Source: Bradyrhizobium lablabi (lineage in GTDB: Bacteria; Pseudomonadota; Alphaproteobacteria; Rhizobiales; Xanthobacteraceae). Taken from it: a stretch of 64,000 nt of DNA. Shown piece by piece: positions 1-11,427 of this stretch. Position 1 is the first letter of the stretch. Each line of letters starts with the position of its first letter. Made by a program: the position numbers and the translations under genes. The notes below the pieces were generated by a model. That model was not told the origin of the DNA. It searched no databases and worked only from the letters and a program-made list of their open reading frames with translations. The stretch is taken from NCBI RefSeq assembly GCF_900141755.1, contig NZ_LT670844.1:4030001-4094000 (forward strand), read 5' to 3'.

Positions 1-599
1 GCGACCGTCGAATCGGCATTGAGCCGGTAGATGATCGGCACGCCGGTGGCCAGTTCGCGCGCCAGAATTTCCTTCGGCGACAATTTTTCCAGGACCATGA
101 TCAACGCACGCAACGAATTGCCGTGGGCGGCGACCAGCGTGCGCTCGCCGCGCAATACGCAGGGCTGAATTTCCTGCACGTAATACGGCAGCGTGCGCGC
201 CAGCGTATCCTTCAGGCTCTCGCCGCCGGGCGGCGACACGTCGTAGGACCGCCGCCAGATATGCACCTGCTCCTCGCCCCATTTCTTGCGGGCATCGTCC
301 TTGTTCAATCCCGAGAGGTCGCCATAGTCGCGCTCGTTGAGCGCGAGATCTCGCTTGGTCGGAAGGTTGGTTTGGCCGAGTTCGGCGAGCGTCAAATCGA
401 GCGTGTGCTGCGCGCGCTTCAGGACCGAGGTAAAGGCGATATCGAATGACAGCCCCTGCGCCTTCAGCTTGCGGCCGGCTTCCCTGGCCTCGGCAATGCC
501 CTGCTCGGTGAGATCGGGATCCTTCCAGCCGGTGAAGAGATTTTTTAGGTTCCATTCGCTCTGGCCATGACGCACGAGCACGAGTAGGCGGTCGCTCAT
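1..599 (-). CDS. gpmA: 2,3-bisphosphoglycerate-dependent phosphoglycerate mutase (3' end outside window)
   Basis: Interconverts 3- and 2-phosphoglycerate in glycolysis/gluconeogenesis in the cytosol. The reading frame starts at the ATG complementary to 597-599 and stays open for 199 codons to the left window edge, so the C-terminus is missing. The N-terminus reads [17 protein letters not shown], carrying the RHG phospho-histidine motif. Further on are the [15 protein letters not shown] block and a second catalytic-histidine region ([16 protein letters not shown]), all typical of the cofactor-dependent GpmA family. The gene lies 21 bp after dapB on the same strand and is probably cotranscribed with it. 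Confidence 0.95.
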   Translation of the reverse strand, partial: MSDRLLVLVRHGQSEWNLKNLFTGWKDPDLTEQGIAEAREAGRKLKAQGLSFDIAFTSVLKRAQHTLDLTLAELGQTNLPTKRDLALNERDYGDLSGLNKDDARKKWGEEQVHIWRRSYDVSPPGGESLKDTLARTLPYYVQEIQPCVLRGERTLVAAHGNSLRALIMVLEKLSPKEILARELATGVPIIYRLNADSTV

Positions 600-620
600 T
601 TTCTTGTTCCGTTTGGATTT

Positions 621-1436
621 CTAGAAGTCGTTCAGCCCGAGCACGTCGGCCATCGAATAGAATCCAGGCTTCTGACCGCGGGCCCACAGCGCTGCCTTGA
701 TGGCGCCTTGCGCGAACATGGTGCGGTCCTCGGCCCGGTGCGTCAGCTCGATGCGCTCCATGGGACCTGCGAAGATCACGCTATGGTCGCCGACGGCGGT
801 GCCGCCACGCAGCGACGCAAAGCCGATATCGCCCGACCGGCGGGCGCCGGTCTGGCCATCGCGGCCGCGCGCCGAATGCTGGTCGAGCGCGATTCTGCGG
901 CCAGCCGCCGCAGCCTCTCCCAGCAGCAAGGCGGTGCCCGAGGGCGCGTCGACCTTGGCGCGGTGATGCATTTCCAGGATTTCGATATCAAAGCTTTCGT
1001 CGAGCGATTGCGCGACCCGCTTCACCAGCGCCGCGAGCAAGTTGACGCCGAGGCTCATATTGCCTGATTTGACCACGATGGCGCGCGAGGTGACGCTCTT
1101 GATCACGGCGTCATCCGACGACGACAGTCCGGTGGTGCCGATAACGTGCACCAGGCCGCGCTCGGCGGCGATCGCGACATTGGCGATGGTCGCGCCGGGC
1201 ACGGTAAAGTCCAAAATGCCGTCGGCGTCGGCCGACAGCTTCCACAGATCGGCCGAAAGCAGGATGCCGTTGGCGGGCAGGCCGGCGAGCACCCCGGCAT
1301 CCTTCCCCAACAGCTCGGAACCGGGAGCCTCCAGCGCGCCGGTGAGGACGGCACCCGGGGTCTCCGAGATGACACGCGTCAGCGCGCGGCCCATCCGGCC
1401 GCCGGCCCCCGCAACGATCAAGCGCATGTCGGACAT
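621..1436 (-). CDS. dapB: 4-hydroxy-tetrahydrodipicolinate reductase
   Basis: NAD(P)H-dependent reduction step of the diaminopimelate/lysine pathway. The 271-residue length is normal for the family. The N-terminal Rossmann motif is GAGGRMGR (about residues 10-17), followed by the nucleotide-contacting VIGTTGLS segment. The catalytic/substrate-binding block is [15 protein letters not shown], with the conserved His pair, Lys and the PSGTA loop. The ATG at 1434-1436 is the natural start. The gene is followed closely by gpmA; upstream is a palindromic repeat (1492-1618), so it may have its own promoter rather than depending on the pyrF group. Confidence 0.96.
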   Translation of the reverse strand: MSDMRLIVAGAGGRMGRALTRVISETPGAVLTGALEAPGSELLGKDAGVLAGLPANGILLSADLWKLSADADGILDFTVPGATIANVAIAAERGLVHVIGTTGLSSSDDAVIKSVTSRAIVVKSGNMSLGVNLLAALVKRVAQSLDESFDIEILEMHHRAKVDAPSGTALLLGEAAAAGRRIALDQHSARGRDGQTGARRSGDIGFASLRGGTAVGDHSVIFAGPMERIELTHRAEDRTMFAQGAIKAALWARGQKPGFYSMADVLGLNDF

Positions 1437-1491
1437 CGTTTAAAACCTCGCTCCTGCGGTATAGCCGGGGCGGGCTGTTCGGGCAACGTCT

Positions 1492-1618
1492 CGTCATGCC
1501 CGGGCATAGCCGTCCGAAGGACGGCGTCGCTTCCGCTCGCCTATGCCCGGGCATCCACGTCTTGCTTCTTTTTGGAGGCAAAAGACGTGGATGGCCGGGA
1601 CGACGCCCGGCCATGACG
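1492..1618. repeat. Palindromic intergenic repeat, CGTCATGCCCGGGC type
   Basis: About 127 bp bounded by terminal inverted repeats (CGTCATGCCCGGGC at the left, GCCCGGCCATGACG at the right). It contains an internal inverted repeat around GTCCGAAGGACGGC. It fills most of the dapB-DUF1330 intergenic space and encodes nothing recognisable. It looks like a miniature, non-autonomous repeat of the sort scattered between genes in this genome group. Confidence 0.7.
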
Positions 1619-1645
1619 GCAAGACTGGTGTGCGCTTACGACAGT

Positions 1646-1948
1646 CTACGGCTGCTGCCCGTCATAGCCTTCGATGATCAGGAGGTCGCATTCGGAATGG
1701 GGCGAGCGCAGCGCGACCAGACGGGCATATTCGGGTGAGTTGTAGCAGGCGATTGCGGTCTCGTAGTCCTTGAATTCCAGCACCACATTGCGCGACCGCG
1801 ACGAGCCTTCCCTGGCCTCGTACTTGCCGCCGCGCACCAGAAATTTTGCGTCGAACTTTTTGAATACCGCGCCGTTCTGCGCGATGTATTCCTTGTAGCC
1901 GTCCATGTTGTGAACGTCGACGCGCGCGATCCAATAGGCTTTTGCCAT
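1646..1948 (-). CDS. DUF1330 family small protein
   Basis: 100-residue protein beginning MAKAYWIARVDVHNMDGYKEY, the characteristic opening of DUF1330 (a ferredoxin-like alpha/beta barrel-type fold related to EthD/ABM dimers). Further family features are the KFLVRGGKYE segment and the closing DLLIIEGYDG. No enzymatic activity is established for the family. It starts 19 bp after the end of pyrF on the same strand, so cotranscription is likely. Function unknown. Confidence 0.85.
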   Translation of the reverse strand: MAKAYWIARVDVHNMDGYKEYIAQNGAVFKKFDAKFLVRGGKYEAREGSSRSRNVVLEFKDYETAIACYNSPEYARLVALRSPHSECDLLIIEGYDGQQP

Positions 1949-1967
1949 TGCGTTTTCCCTTTTTGTT

Positions 1968-2678
1968 TTAACCCAGCGCCTGCACGATTTCGGCCTGGAT
2001 GGCCTCCGCCATCGCCTTGGGATCGGCGGCCTCGATCACCGGCCGTCCCACCACCAGATAGTCCGCCCCGGCCGAGATGGCGCGTGCCGGCGTCATGATG
2101 CGCTTCTGATCGCCGGTGGTGGCTCCCGCCGGCCGGATACCCGGCGTCACCAGCACCATCTGATGGCCGACGATCTTGTGCAGGGAGGCCGCCTCCTCCG
2201 GCGAGCACACCAGCCCATCGACGCCGAGCACCTGGGCCTGCCGGGCCCGGGCTTCGGCGAGGTCCGCTACGCCGAACCTGTAGCCGGCCGCATGCAGATC
2301 GCCGTCGTCGTAGGAGGTCAGCACGGTGACGCCGAGGATTTTCAGGCCCGAGCCGGCGCGGCCCTCGACCGCCGCCTTCATGGTCTGCGGATAGGCGTGC
2401 ACGGTCAGGAAGGTCGCGCCCAATTTTGCGACGCTCTCTACCCCGCGCGCTACCGTATGGCTGATATCGTGCAGCTTGAGATCGATGAAAACCTTCTTGC
2501 CGGCGTCCGCAAGCCGACGCACCAGCGGCAATCCTCCGGCGTAGGCCAGCTGGTAGCCGATCTTGTAAAACGTCACGCTATCGCCGAGCCGCGCGATCAT
2601 CGCTTCCGCGGGCGCCACTCCGGGCAGATCGAGCGCCACGATCAAGCGGTCGTTGGGAGCGATCTTGGCTGGCTGCAT
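1968..2678 (-). CDS. pyrF: Orotidine 5'-phosphate decarboxylase
   Basis: Decarboxylates OMP to UMP, the last step of de novo pyrimidine synthesis. The 236 residues are normal for the bacterial type I enzyme. The catalytic Asp-Lys-Asp tetrad segment is seen as [13 protein letters not shown], preceded by LIVALDLPG. The C-terminal phosphate-binding region reads [12 protein letters not shown]. The ATG at 2676-2678 follows the FMN-reductase stop by only 6 bp, indicating one transcript: reductase, pyrF, DUF1330. Confidence 0.97.
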   Translation of the reverse strand: MQPAKIAPNDRLIVALDLPGVAPAEAMIARLGDSVTFYKIGYQLAYAGGLPLVRRLADAGKKVFIDLKLHDISHTVARGVESVAKLGATFLTVHAYPQTMKAAVEGRAGSGLKILGVTVLTSYDDGDLHAAGYRFGVADLAEARARQAQVLGVDGLVCSPEEAASLHKIVGHQMVLVTPGIRPAGATTGDQKRIMTPARAISAGADYLVVGRPVIEAADPKAMAEAIQAEIVQALG

Positions 2679-2684
2679 GTCACC

Positions 2685-3263
2685 TCACATCATGCGTTGG
2701 GAGACGTCGATCAATTGCCGCACCAGCGCGTTGAGCGCCTCGATATCGGCGGGATGCTTTAGGCGGTCCATATCATCATAGGCTTCGCTGGCGTGCGACA
2801 GCGCGAGCTGGTTCGGAATGACGGTAGCGTGGCAGGAGGTCAGGATCAGCCGCAGCGCCGCCAGCGACCGCGTGCCGCCGAGCCGGCTTTCGGAAGCGGC
2901 GGCGATCGCAAAGGCCCGCTCGCGGAACACCTGACCGCGACTTTCCTCGCCATCCTGCACCCGCGTCACCCAGTCGATGGTGTTCTTCACCAAGGGTGGC
3001 ACCGAGGAATTATATTCCGGCGTCACGATCAAGACGCCATGATGGGCGCCGATCATGCGCTTGAGATTAACCGCGTTCTTCGGCACGCCCGATTTGCTCT
3101 GCAAATCGCCGTCATAGATCGGCAGTGGAAAATCGGCGAGCGAAATGCGGGTGATTTCGGCGCCTGCCTGCACGAATTGATAGGCGGCGGCCGCCGCAAG
3201 CCGCACATTGAGCGAGCCGGTGCGCAGCGAGCCGGGGATCACCAGGATTTTCAGCGCGGACAT
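2685..3263 (-). CDS. NADPH-dependent FMN reductase family protein
   Basis: A 192-residue flavodoxin-like oxidoreductase, cytosolic. MSALKILVIPGSLRTGSLN contains the GSxRxxSxN phosphate-binding signature of the ArsH/SsuE/YieF-type FMN reductases. The VTPEYNSSVPPLVKNTIDWV segment is the conserved flavin-contacting loop. The frame is open further upstream, but the ATG at 3261-3263 puts the flavin motif at the usual distance from the N-terminus. The actual electron acceptor (quinone, chromate, flavin) cannot be told from sequence. First gene of the apparent pyrF transcript. Confidence 0.9.
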   Translation of the reverse strand: MSALKILVIPGSLRTGSLNVRLAAAAAYQFVQAGAEITRISLADFPLPIYDGDLQSKSGVPKNAVNLKRMIGAHHGVLIVTPEYNSSVPPLVKNTIDWVTRVQDGEESRGQVFRERAFAIAAASESRLGGTRSLAALRLILTSCHATVIPNQLALSHASEAYDDMDRLKHPADIEALNALVRQLIDVSQRMM

Positions 3264-3329
3264 GATCCAGATCGCAATAAGTGTAGAACCCGCCGCATAG
3301 CGGCGCTCTTCAACCGGTTTGCGCGTATT

Positions 3330-3362
3330 CTTTTCGCAAAACCGGTACCCACTTTTGCGGAA
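3330..3362. repeat. Short dispersed palindrome, GCAAAACCGG...CACTTTTGC type
   Basis: A GCAAAA/TTTTGC inverted repeat around a CCGGTACC core. Related copies are seen near 10490-10517, 14690-14735 and 24945-25010, always between genes. It lies between the pmtA stop and the FMN reductase start and could act as an RNA hairpin for either transcript. Family name not known to me. Confidence 0.55.
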
Positions 3363-3375
3363 TACGCGCGCCGGT

Positions 3376-4002
3376 TCAGCCCTTGCGATACACCCAGACA
3401 CGGGCTGGCGGAAGGTTCATCCAGATGCGCTCGGAGGCTTCTGTGGAAACCCCCGGCAGCGATTTCGGGATCGGCGGCACCACCGAATAGGTGAACTGCA
3501 CGAATGGCGCGCCCGGCGCCAGCGCCAGGAAGGCGTCGCGGATCAGCCGCAAGCGCGTCAGCATCGGTTTTGTCACCAGCGGCAGGCCGGAAACCACCGC
3601 TGACGCAGGCGCGCTCAGCACATTCCAGAGCGAGTCGCGCAACGCATAGGCGTCGCCCTGAACGACTTTGGCTTCGGGATAACGGTCGCGCAGCAGGGCG
3701 CAGAAACCCGGATTATATTCGACCAGCACGAGACGCTTTTGGTCCACGCCATGCTCGATCAAGGCGCTGGTGATCGCGCCGGTCCCCGGCCCAAGCTCGA
3801 CCACCGGTCCTTCGGAGTCGATATCGACATATTGCGCCATGGTGCGCGCCAGAAACCGCCCCGATGGCATCACCGCGCCCATGTGCAGCGGCTTCTCGAT
3901 CCATGAGCGAAGGAAACGCACCTCATCGTCCAGACGAGGGGGCTTTTTCAACGCACGCACGGACGATTGCAAAGGCATTGTCGCTACCAGGCGGGACCGC
4001 AA
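3376..4002 (-). CDS. pmtA: Phospholipid N-methyltransferase (rhizobial PmtA type)
   Basis: Class I SAM-dependent methyltransferase of 208 residues. The AdoMet-binding motif I is VVELGPGTGAITSALI, followed by LVLVEYNPGFCALLRDRYP (motif II) and VVSGLPLVTKP, the block characteristic of rhizobial phosphatidylethanolamine N-methyltransferases. The expected role is stepwise methylation of phosphatidylethanolamine toward phosphatidylcholine at the inner membrane. Placement next to dnaJ agrees with what I recall of Bradyrhizobium. A second possible start is Met9. It lies 75 bp downstream of dnaJ in the same direction and could be a read-through member of the dnaKJ transcript. Confidence 0.82.
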   Translation of the reverse strand: MRSRLVATMPLQSSVRALKKPPRLDDEVRFLRSWIEKPLHMGAVMPSGRFLARTMAQYVDIDSEGPVVELGPGTGAITSALIEHGVDQKRLVLVEYNPGFCALLRDRYPEAKVVQGDAYALRDSLWNVLSAPASAVVSGLPLVTKPMLTRLRLIRDAFLALAPGAPFVQFTYSVVPPIPKSLPGVSTEASERIWMNLPPARVWVYRKG

Positions 4003-4077
4003 ATAGCGGGGACTGTCAGAAATCAGTCATAAAGACGTATAGGTAGCAACTGAAACGGTCAAGCTGAACGCGCATGA

Positions 4078-5208
4078 TCAGTTGGCGCGGGTACCGAAGA
4101 AGTCCTTGACCTTAGTGAAGAAACCCGCTGCTTCCGGCTGGGTTGCGCCCGACGACAATTTTTCAAACTCGGCCAGCAATTCCTGCTGCTTCTTGGTCAG
4201 ATTCTGCGGCGTTTCGACCACGACCTGGACATACATGTCACCGGTCTGGCGCGAGCGGAGCACCGGCATGCCCTTTGATGCAATGCGAAAGCGCCGGCCG
4301 GACTGGGTGCCGGAGGGGATTTTCACCTTGGTCTTGCCCTTGTCGATGGTCGGCACCTCGAATTCGCCGCCCAACGCCGCCGTCACCATGGAAATCGGGA
4401 CCCTGCAATGCAGATCGGCGCCATCGCGCTGGAAGAACTGATGGCTGGCGAGCGAGAGGAAAATGTAGAGATCGCCGGGCGGCCCACCACGGACGCCGGC
4501 TTCGCCCTCGCCGGCAAGCCGGATCCTTGTGCCGTCTTCGACGCCTTGGGGGATATTGATCGACAGGGTCCGCTCGCGCGTCACGCGCCCGGAGCCCGCG
4601 CAGGAGGGACAGGGGTCTTCGATCATCTGGCCGCGGCCCTGGCAGCCGGGACAGGTCCGCTCCAGCGTGAAGAAGCCCTGCGCCTGGCGCACCCGCCCCG
4701 CGCCGCCGCACATCGAGCAGGTCTTGGGCTTGGTGCCGGCCTTGGCGCCGGTGCCCGAACAGGATTCGCAGGTCACCGAGACCGGGATCTCGATCTGGGC
4801 GGTTTTGCCGATGAAGGCTTCCTCCAGCGTGATTTCCATGTTGTAGCGGAGATCCGCGCCGCGCTCGCGGCCGCCGCCGCGTCCGCGCTGGCCGGCCATG
4901 CCGAACAGGTCTTCGAAAATATCCGAGAACGAGGAAGCAAAGCCGGCGCCGAAGCCGGGACCGCCGGCGCCATTACCCTGCTCGAACGCCGCATGGCCGA
5001 AGCGGTCGTAAGCGGCGCGCTTGTCGCCGTCTTTCAAAACCTCATAGGCTTCGTTGATTTCCTTGAAGCGCATTTCGCTCGAGGCATCGCCCGGATTCTT
5101 GTCCGGATGCCATTTCATCGCGAGCTTGCGGAATGCCGCTTTCAGTTTGGATTCGTCCGCGTTGCGGTCGACTTCAAGGGTTTCGTAGTAGCAGCGCTTG
5201 GTGGACAT
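4078..5208 (-). CDS. dnaJ: Chaperone DnaJ
   Basis: Type I Hsp40 co-chaperone that stimulates DnaK ATPase and delivers substrates. 376 residues in full domain order: J-domain with the HPD triad ([10 protein letters not shown], about 33-35), Gly/Phe-rich stretch ([13 protein letters not shown]), a zinc-binding domain with four CxxCxGxG-type repeats ([32 protein letters not shown]), and the C-terminal substrate-binding domains. The start is the ATG at 5206-5208. It is separated from dnaK by 144 bp containing a strong hairpin (see terminator), so its expression is probably a fraction of dnaK expression. Confidence 0.98.
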   Translation of the reverse strand: MSTKRCYYETLEVDRNADESKLKAAFRKLAMKWHPDKNPGDASSEMRFKEINEAYEVLKDGDKRAAYDRFGHAAFEQGNGAGGPGFGAGFASSFSDIFEDLFGMAGQRGRGGGRERGADLRYNMEITLEEAFIGKTAQIEIPVSVTCESCSGTGAKAGTKPKTCSMCGGAGRVRQAQGFFTLERTCPGCQGRGQMIEDPCPSCAGSGRVTRERTLSINIPQGVEDGTRIRLAGEGEAGVRGGPPGDLYIFLSLASHQFFQRDGADLHCRVPISMVTAALGGEFEVPTIDKGKTKVKIPSGTQSGRRFRIASKGMPVLRSRQTGDMYVQVVVETPQNLTKKQQELLAEFEKLSSGATQPEAAGFFTKVKDFFGTRAN

Positions 5209-5280
5209 TCGTCAAATCCGCCCGAAGTTCGTCCTCATTCCGAAGGAATGCGCCCCAGAGGATGCAGCCTCCGGCTTAAA

Positions 5281-5336
5281 GAAAAATGACCCCCATTCGT
5301 CGAGACGCTGCCAGCGTGCTCTTTCGAATGAGGGCC
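5281..5336 (-). terminator. Hairpin with T-run between dnaK and dnaJ
   Basis: On the minus strand CCCTCATTCG (5325-5334) pairs with CGAATGGGGG (5290-5299). An inner stem, ACGCTG/CAGCGT, is flanked by GAG/CTC. A T-rich tract (complement of the A-run at 5282-5286) follows directly. This is the shape of an intrinsic terminator. As dnaJ has no other obvious promoter in the gap, it would act as a partial terminator lowering dnaJ relative to dnaK, or it may stabilise the dnaK mRNA 3' end. Confidence 0.65.
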
Positions 5337-5352
5337 ATGGTGGTCAGCCCGC

Positions 5353-7254
<1,902 letters not shown>

Positions 7255-7356
7255 GGTCCTCATATCCTTCTTTTTGCGGCAGGTTGGCTGGGCCCTGACG
7301 GCGCACCAATCCAAACCCCCAAACGATCAAATGCTCGCGATATTGCGACGGTGAGC

Positions 7357-7387
7357 CTCATATAGGAGGGGGGCTAGGCCCCGCAAG
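7357..7387 (-). promoter_or_regulatory. RpoH (sigma-32) type promoter of dnaKJ
   Basis: The minus strand reads CTTG (7387-7384), a 17-nt spacer, then CCTATATGAG (7366-7357). This matches the alphaproteobacterial sigma-32 pattern CTTG-N17/18-CYTATnTnnG at every defined position. Transcription would begin near 7350, giving a leader of about 95 nt before the dnaK ATG. Nothing resembling a CIRCE element (TTAGCACTC-N9-GAGTGCTAA) is seen here, so control by RpoH rather than HrcA is inferred. The rest of the 382-bp gap 7255-7636 is G+C-rich and shows no gene. Confidence 0.75.
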
Positions 7388-7636
7388 GACTTGCGCGCAA
7401 CCTTAACCCTCGAAAACCCCCGGCCTTGAAAGATAGTGTCCCCCTTCGGGCCGCCACGGCCGGCCCCGCCGGCGCCGCCCCGGCCGGCGGTCGGCGCAAG
7501 ATGAACGGAATACGGCTTGGCCTGTTGCCGGAGCGGCAAACCCGCTAAAAGCGGCGGACCGTTAACGTCGCCGCGGGAAGCGGGCCGCCACCGGCCGACC
7601 ATTGAACGGCCTCAATGCAACCTCAGTAGATTTTTC

Positions 7637-8587
7637 ATGAAGCCCATTCGACTGACATCCGCGGTTGCGCTGCTCGTCGGCGTCATCCTCCTTGCCCTCG
7701 GTCCTGCGCTTGCCGCGGAGCCGATTTTCCCGCCGGGAATCCGGATCGGCTTGACGCCCCTGGTCGGCCTCTCCCCCGCCAAATCATTCGTCGGTTTCGA
7801 AACCGAGGACGGCGGCGTCAAGGTCTTGATGGCGGAGCTGCCGGCCGAGGCCTATGGGGAGGTCGTCAATGCCTTCAAGGCCAATCCGGCGGGCACCGGC
7901 GGCATCAAGCCCGAGAGCATCGAGACGTCAGCGGGGCTTGCCTATTACACGATCGAGAACGCCAAGGACGGCGCAACCAGTGTGCGACGCTATTCGATGA
8001 TTCTGTCTGGCGGCACCTTCTCCGGCTATGTCGCCGTACAGGTTCCCGAGAACGCCGGCAAAATCTATACCGACGACGCCGTACGGCAGATGTTCGCGTC
8101 GGCGGTGGTCCGCAAGCAAGTTCCGGTCGACGAGCAACTCGGACTGATGCCGTTCAAGTTCAGCGAGCTCAGCAATTTCAAAAATATCCGCACGCTGGCA
8201 CCTGGCGCGGCCGTCATTCTGGCCGACGGCGACGAGGTAACCGGCTTTGAACCGGCGCCCTTCATGGTGATCGGCCTGATCGGCGCGACGCCGGCGCAGC
8301 CCGAGGATCGCGGACGGTTTGCCCAACAGGCCGCCACCACCATTCCTGGCGTCCGCGACGCGCGCATCACGATGTCCGAACCGATCCGCATCGACGGCCA
8401 GCCCGGCTATGAGACGCGTATCGATGCAACCAGCGGCAAGGACAACACCTCCGTCACCGTGGTGCAATGGTTGAAGTTCGGCGGCTCGAGCTCGCTGCGC
8501 ATTATCGGCAGCTCGCCGCGTGACCAGTGGACGTCAGCGTTTCCGCGCTTCCGCGCCGTGCGTGACGGAATTCAGCCGCGCGGATAG
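7637..8587 (+). CDS. Exported protein of unknown function
   Basis: Not recognised beyond being exported. 316 residues with a clear Sec signal peptide (MKPIRLTSAVALLVGVILLAL, cleavage likely after ALAA), followed by AEPIFPPGIRIGLTPLVGL. No lipobox and no further membrane segment. The frame is open upstream, but only the ATG at 7637 puts a signal peptide at the N-terminus. The mature part is a mixed alpha/beta sequence without Cys. It stands between the divergent dnaK promoter region and the convergent grpE. A periplasmic location is the only supportable inference. Confidence 0.8.
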   Translation: MKPIRLTSAVALLVGVILLALGPALAAEPIFPPGIRIGLTPLVGLSPAKSFVGFETEDGGVKVLMAELPAEAYGEVVNAFKANPAGTGGIKPESIETSAGLAYYTIENAKDGATSVRRYSMILSGGTFSGYVAVQVPENAGKIYTDDAVRQMFASAVVRKQVPVDEQLGLMPFKFSELSNFKNIRTLAPGAAVILADGDEVTGFEPAPFMVIGLIGATPAQPEDRGRFAQQAATTIPGVRDARITMSEPIRIDGQPGYETRIDATSGKDNTSVTVVQWLKFGGSSSLRIIGSSPRDQWTSAFPRFRAVRDGIQPRG

Positions 8588-8621
8588 ATATGCGGATAGA
8601 TAGAGCCTGACTGACGCCTCT

Positions 8622-9242
8622 TTAGGCCGCGCTGCTCGGTTCGTTGCCGTTGGCCGGCGTGCCGGCCTTCGCGCCACCCTTGGAGACCGCGACAAGCGCC
8701 GGCCGCAGCACGCGGTCGCCGATCATATAGCCGGCCTGCACCACCTGGACCACCGTTCCCGCCGGCACCGAGGGGTCCGGGACCTCGTACATCGCCTGCT
8801 GAAAATTCGGATCGAATTTCTCGCCCGACGGATCGAATTTCTTGACGCCGTTTTTCTCCAGCGCGTTGAGCAGCGAGCGTTCGGTGAGCTCAACGCCTTC
8901 GATCAGCGCCTTCAACCCGGGATCGGCGGAGGCCCTGGTATCGGCCGGAACCGCATCGAGCGCGCGCTGCAGATTATCGGCGATATCGAGAACGTCGCGC
9001 GCGAAACCCGAAATGCCGTAGGTTCGCGCATCCGCCACCTCGCGCGCGGTGCGCTTGCGGAGATTCTCCATCTCCGCCAGCGTGCGCAGCATCTTGTCGC
9101 GCGCCTCCGCGGCCTCCTTGGCGAGCGCTTCGGCCGAGCCCTCTTCGGGATCGTCGGGCATGATGTATGGCTTGGAAACCACGGGCTCGGGGCCTTGCGC
9201 CGGGTTCGCCGGATCGTCCTTCTGCCGGGTGGGATCGGTCAT
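8622..9242 (-). CDS. grpE: Nucleotide exchange factor GrpE
   Basis: Promotes ADP release from DnaK. 206 residues, a little longer than E. coli GrpE because of a Pro/Glu-rich N-terminal extension. The central long coiled coil ([29 protein letters not shown]) and the C-terminal beta domain ([24 protein letters not shown]...[12 protein letters not shown]) are typical. ATG at 9240-9242 chosen; an upstream TTG would add five residues. It follows hrcA by 96 bp in the same direction, the usual hrcA-grpE pairing, separate here from dnaKJ. Confidence 0.96.
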   Translation of the reverse strand: MTDPTRQKDDPANPAQGPEPVVSKPYIMPDDPEEGSAEALAKEAAEARDKMLRTLAEMENLRKRTAREVADARTYGISGFARDVLDIADNLQRALDAVPADTRASADPGLKALIEGVELTERSLLNALEKNGVKKFDPSGEKFDPNFQQAMYEVPDPSVPAGTVVQVVQAGYMIGDRVLRPALVAVSKGGAKAGTPANGNEPSSAA

Positions 9243-9338
9243 AGACTGCCTTTTCAAAAATCGTCGGTAATGAAGGGGGAGTTGCTGGGGCGGGATATCG
9301 TGCTTTAGGCGAAGAAAATCAAGCGCAACCAGAAGGCA

Positions 9339-10427
9339 TCAGCCGCCCAGCATGCGGCTGACGATGCGCGCGGCATAATCCACCGTCGGGATCACCCGGG
9401 CATAATTGAGCCGGGTCGGCCCGATCACGCCGAGAACGCCGACAATGTGGCCGGCGCCATCGCTATAGGGCGCGATGATGGTGGACGAGCCAGACAGCGA
9501 AAACAGCTTGTTCTCCGATCCGATGAAAATCCGCACGCCCTCGGCGCGTTCGGCGCGCCCCAAGAGATCGATCACGCCGCGCTTGGTTTCGAGATCGTCG
9601 AACAACAAGCGCACGCGCTCCAGATCCTCGAGCGCGTGCAGATCCTCGAGCAGATTGGCGTGACCGCGCACGATCAATTGCCGGTCATCGTTTTCGCCGC
9701 CGGACCAGCTTGCGATTCCGGCGGCGATCACCTTCTGCGTCAGCTGGTCGAGTTCGGCGCGGTTCTGCGTCAATGCGGTTTCAAGCTCGAGGCGCGCCTC
9801 GGCCAGCGTCCGGCCTCTGATCCGCGAATTGAGAAAATTGGTGGCTTCGGTGAGCGCGGAAGAGGGAACGCCGGGCGGCAGCGTCAGCACGCGGTTCTCG
9901 ACCTGGCCGTCCTCGCCGACCAGCACCACCAGCGCCCGCTCCGGCTCCAGGCGGACGAATTCGATATGCTTCAGGCGCGAATTGGATTTTGCGGTCAGCA
10001 CCACCGCCGCGGCACGGGTCAAGCCCGACAGCCGCGTCAAGGCTTCGCCAAGGGCTGCTTCGACCGATTGCGCCCTGCCGACGGAGGCGAGCTGGGACTG
10101 GATCGACTGCCGCTCGGATTCGGTGAGATCGCCGACCTGCATCAAGGCATCGACGAAAAAGCGCAGGCCCAATTCGGTCGGCAGCCTTCCGGCCGAGGTG
10201 TGCGGCGCGTAGATCAGGCCAAGCTGTTCCAGATCCGACATCACGTTGCGCACCGAGGCCGGCGACAGCGGCACCGCGATCAGGCGCGAAATGTTGCGCG
10301 AGCCGACGGGCTCGCCGGTCGCAAGGTAACTTTCGACGATTTGACGAAAGATATCCCGCGAGCGCTCGTTGAGCGCTGCGAGCCCGGCATGCGGCGCGAT
10401 CAGGCCAATCGGATCGTGGTGGGCCAC
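9339..10427 (-). CDS. hrcA: Heat-inducible transcription repressor HrcA
   Basis: Repressor that binds CIRCE operators, commonly of groESL in alphaproteobacteria. 362 residues. The N-terminal winged helix includes [23 protein letters not shown] and [31 protein letters not shown], the family signature. The C-terminal GAF-like domain ends [32 protein letters not shown]. The start appears to be GTG (10425-10427). No CIRCE operator is visible near any gene in this window, so its targets lie elsewhere. Confidence 0.96.
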   Translation of the reverse strand: MAHHDPIGLIAPHAGLAALNERSRDIFRQIVESYLATGEPVGSRNISRLIAVPLSPASVRNVMSDLEQLGLIYAPHTSAGRLPTELGLRFFVDALMQVGDLTESERQSIQSQLASVGRAQSVEAALGEALTRLSGLTRAAAVVLTAKSNSRLKHIEFVRLEPERALVVLVGEDGQVENRVLTLPPGVPSSALTEATNFLNSRIRGRTLAEARLELETALTQNRAELDQLTQKVIAAGIASWSGGENDDRQLIVRGHANLLEDLHALEDLERVRLLFDDLETKRGVIDLLGRAERAEGVRIFIGSENKLFSLSGSSTIIAPYSDGAGHIVGVLGVIGPTRLNYARVIPTVDYAARIVSRMLGG

Positions 10428-10485
10428 GGTTTACTCCCGGCGCGTGATCCGACAAGATCATGCGCCATCTTGATATCTAAGCGCG

Positions 10486-10530
10486 CCCGGACGCAAAACC
10501 GGATTCCACTTTTGCTGGTCGCGCTTGCAC
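10486..10530. repeat. Short dispersed palindrome, CGCAAAACCGG...CCACTTTTGC type
   Basis: Second copy of the GCAAAACCGG/CCACTTTTGC palindrome, in the divergent space between hrcA and rph. It is preceded at about 10447-10462 by a degenerate GATCCGACAAGATCATGC stretch of the kind that accompanies the copy at 24945-25010. It may carry promoter or hairpin functions for hrcA, but this cannot be shown from sequence. Confidence 0.5.
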
Positions 10531-10674
10531 TGACCTAATTTGTCCCTCTCAGGGGCCGGTGACAAGCGGGCATTAGTGGGCGAAGGTGTGGCAAAGGGCC
10601 TTGCCGCTGCGCCTTCCCCCTCCTACAAGCACCGCGAGCCCACAATTTTTCGCTGAATTTTCGGAGGATTTCCC

Positions 10675-11388
10675 ATGCGGCCAAGCCGCCGTGCGCCGGA
10701 TGAACTGCGCGCCGTATCGCTGGAACGCGGCGTCGTCAAATATGCCGAGGGTTCCTGCATGGTCAAATTCGGCGACACCCATGTGCTGGTCACCGCCACG
10801 TTGGAAGAGCGGCTGCCGCCATGGCTGAAGGGCCAGGGCCGCGGCTGGGTCACGGCCGAATACGGCATGCTGCCGCGGGCGACGCTGGAACGGACCCGGC
10901 GCGAGGCTTCGGCCGGCAAGCAAAACGGCCGTACCGTCGAAATCCAGCGCCTGATCGGCCGCTCGCTGCGCGCCACGATCGACCTCGAAGCGCTCGGCGA
11001 GCGCCAGATCACGGTCGACTGCGACGTGCTGCAGGCCGATGGCGGCACCCGCACCGCCTCGATCACCGGCGCCTGGGTCGCGCTCGCCGACTGCCTGTCC
11101 TGGATGAAGACCCGCAACATGATCAAGGGCAATGTGCTGCGCGACAATGTCGCCGCGATCTCCTGCGGCATCTATAACGGCACGCCGGTGCTGGACCTCG
11201 ACTATGCCGAGGATTCGGAAGCCGAAACCGACGCCAACTTTGTCATGACCGGCGACGGCCGCATCATCGAGGTGCAGGGCACCGCGGAAAAGACGCCATT
11301 CACCCAGGAGGAATTTCTGGCGCTGATGGCCTTGGCGCGCAAAGGCGTGGCGCGGCTGGTGGATTTGCAGAAAATGGCCGTAGCGTGA
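10675..11388 (+). CDS. rph: Ribonuclease PH
   Basis: Phosphate-dependent 3'-5' exoribonuclease that trims tRNA 3' ends. 237 residues, normal. Opens [45 protein letters not shown] and includes the RPH block [49 protein letters not shown], with the phosphate-binding Arg and catalytic acidic residues. A good Shine-Dalgarno (GGAGGA, about 10663-10668) precedes the ATG at 10675. First gene of the apparent rph-rdgB-hemW operon. Confidence 0.98.
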   Translation: MRPSRRAPDELRAVSLERGVVKYAEGSCMVKFGDTHVLVTATLEERLPPWLKGQGRGWVTAEYGMLPRATLERTRREASAGKQNGRTVEIQRLIGRSLRATIDLEALGERQITVDCDVLQADGGTRTASITGAWVALADCLSWMKTRNMIKGNVLRDNVAAISCGIYNGTPVLDLDYAEDSEAETDANFVMTGDGRIIEVQGTAEKTPFTQEEFLALMALARKGVARLVDLQKMAVA

Positions 11389-11427
11389 TTTCAGATCGTG
11401 CCCTCACTGGCGTAGACTAACAATCGC

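Noticed and set aside
9243..9338. A CTTGAT-type heat-shock promoter in front of grpE.
   Set aside because: CTTG is present on the minus strand but the -10 region at 17-18 bp does not fit CYTATnT.
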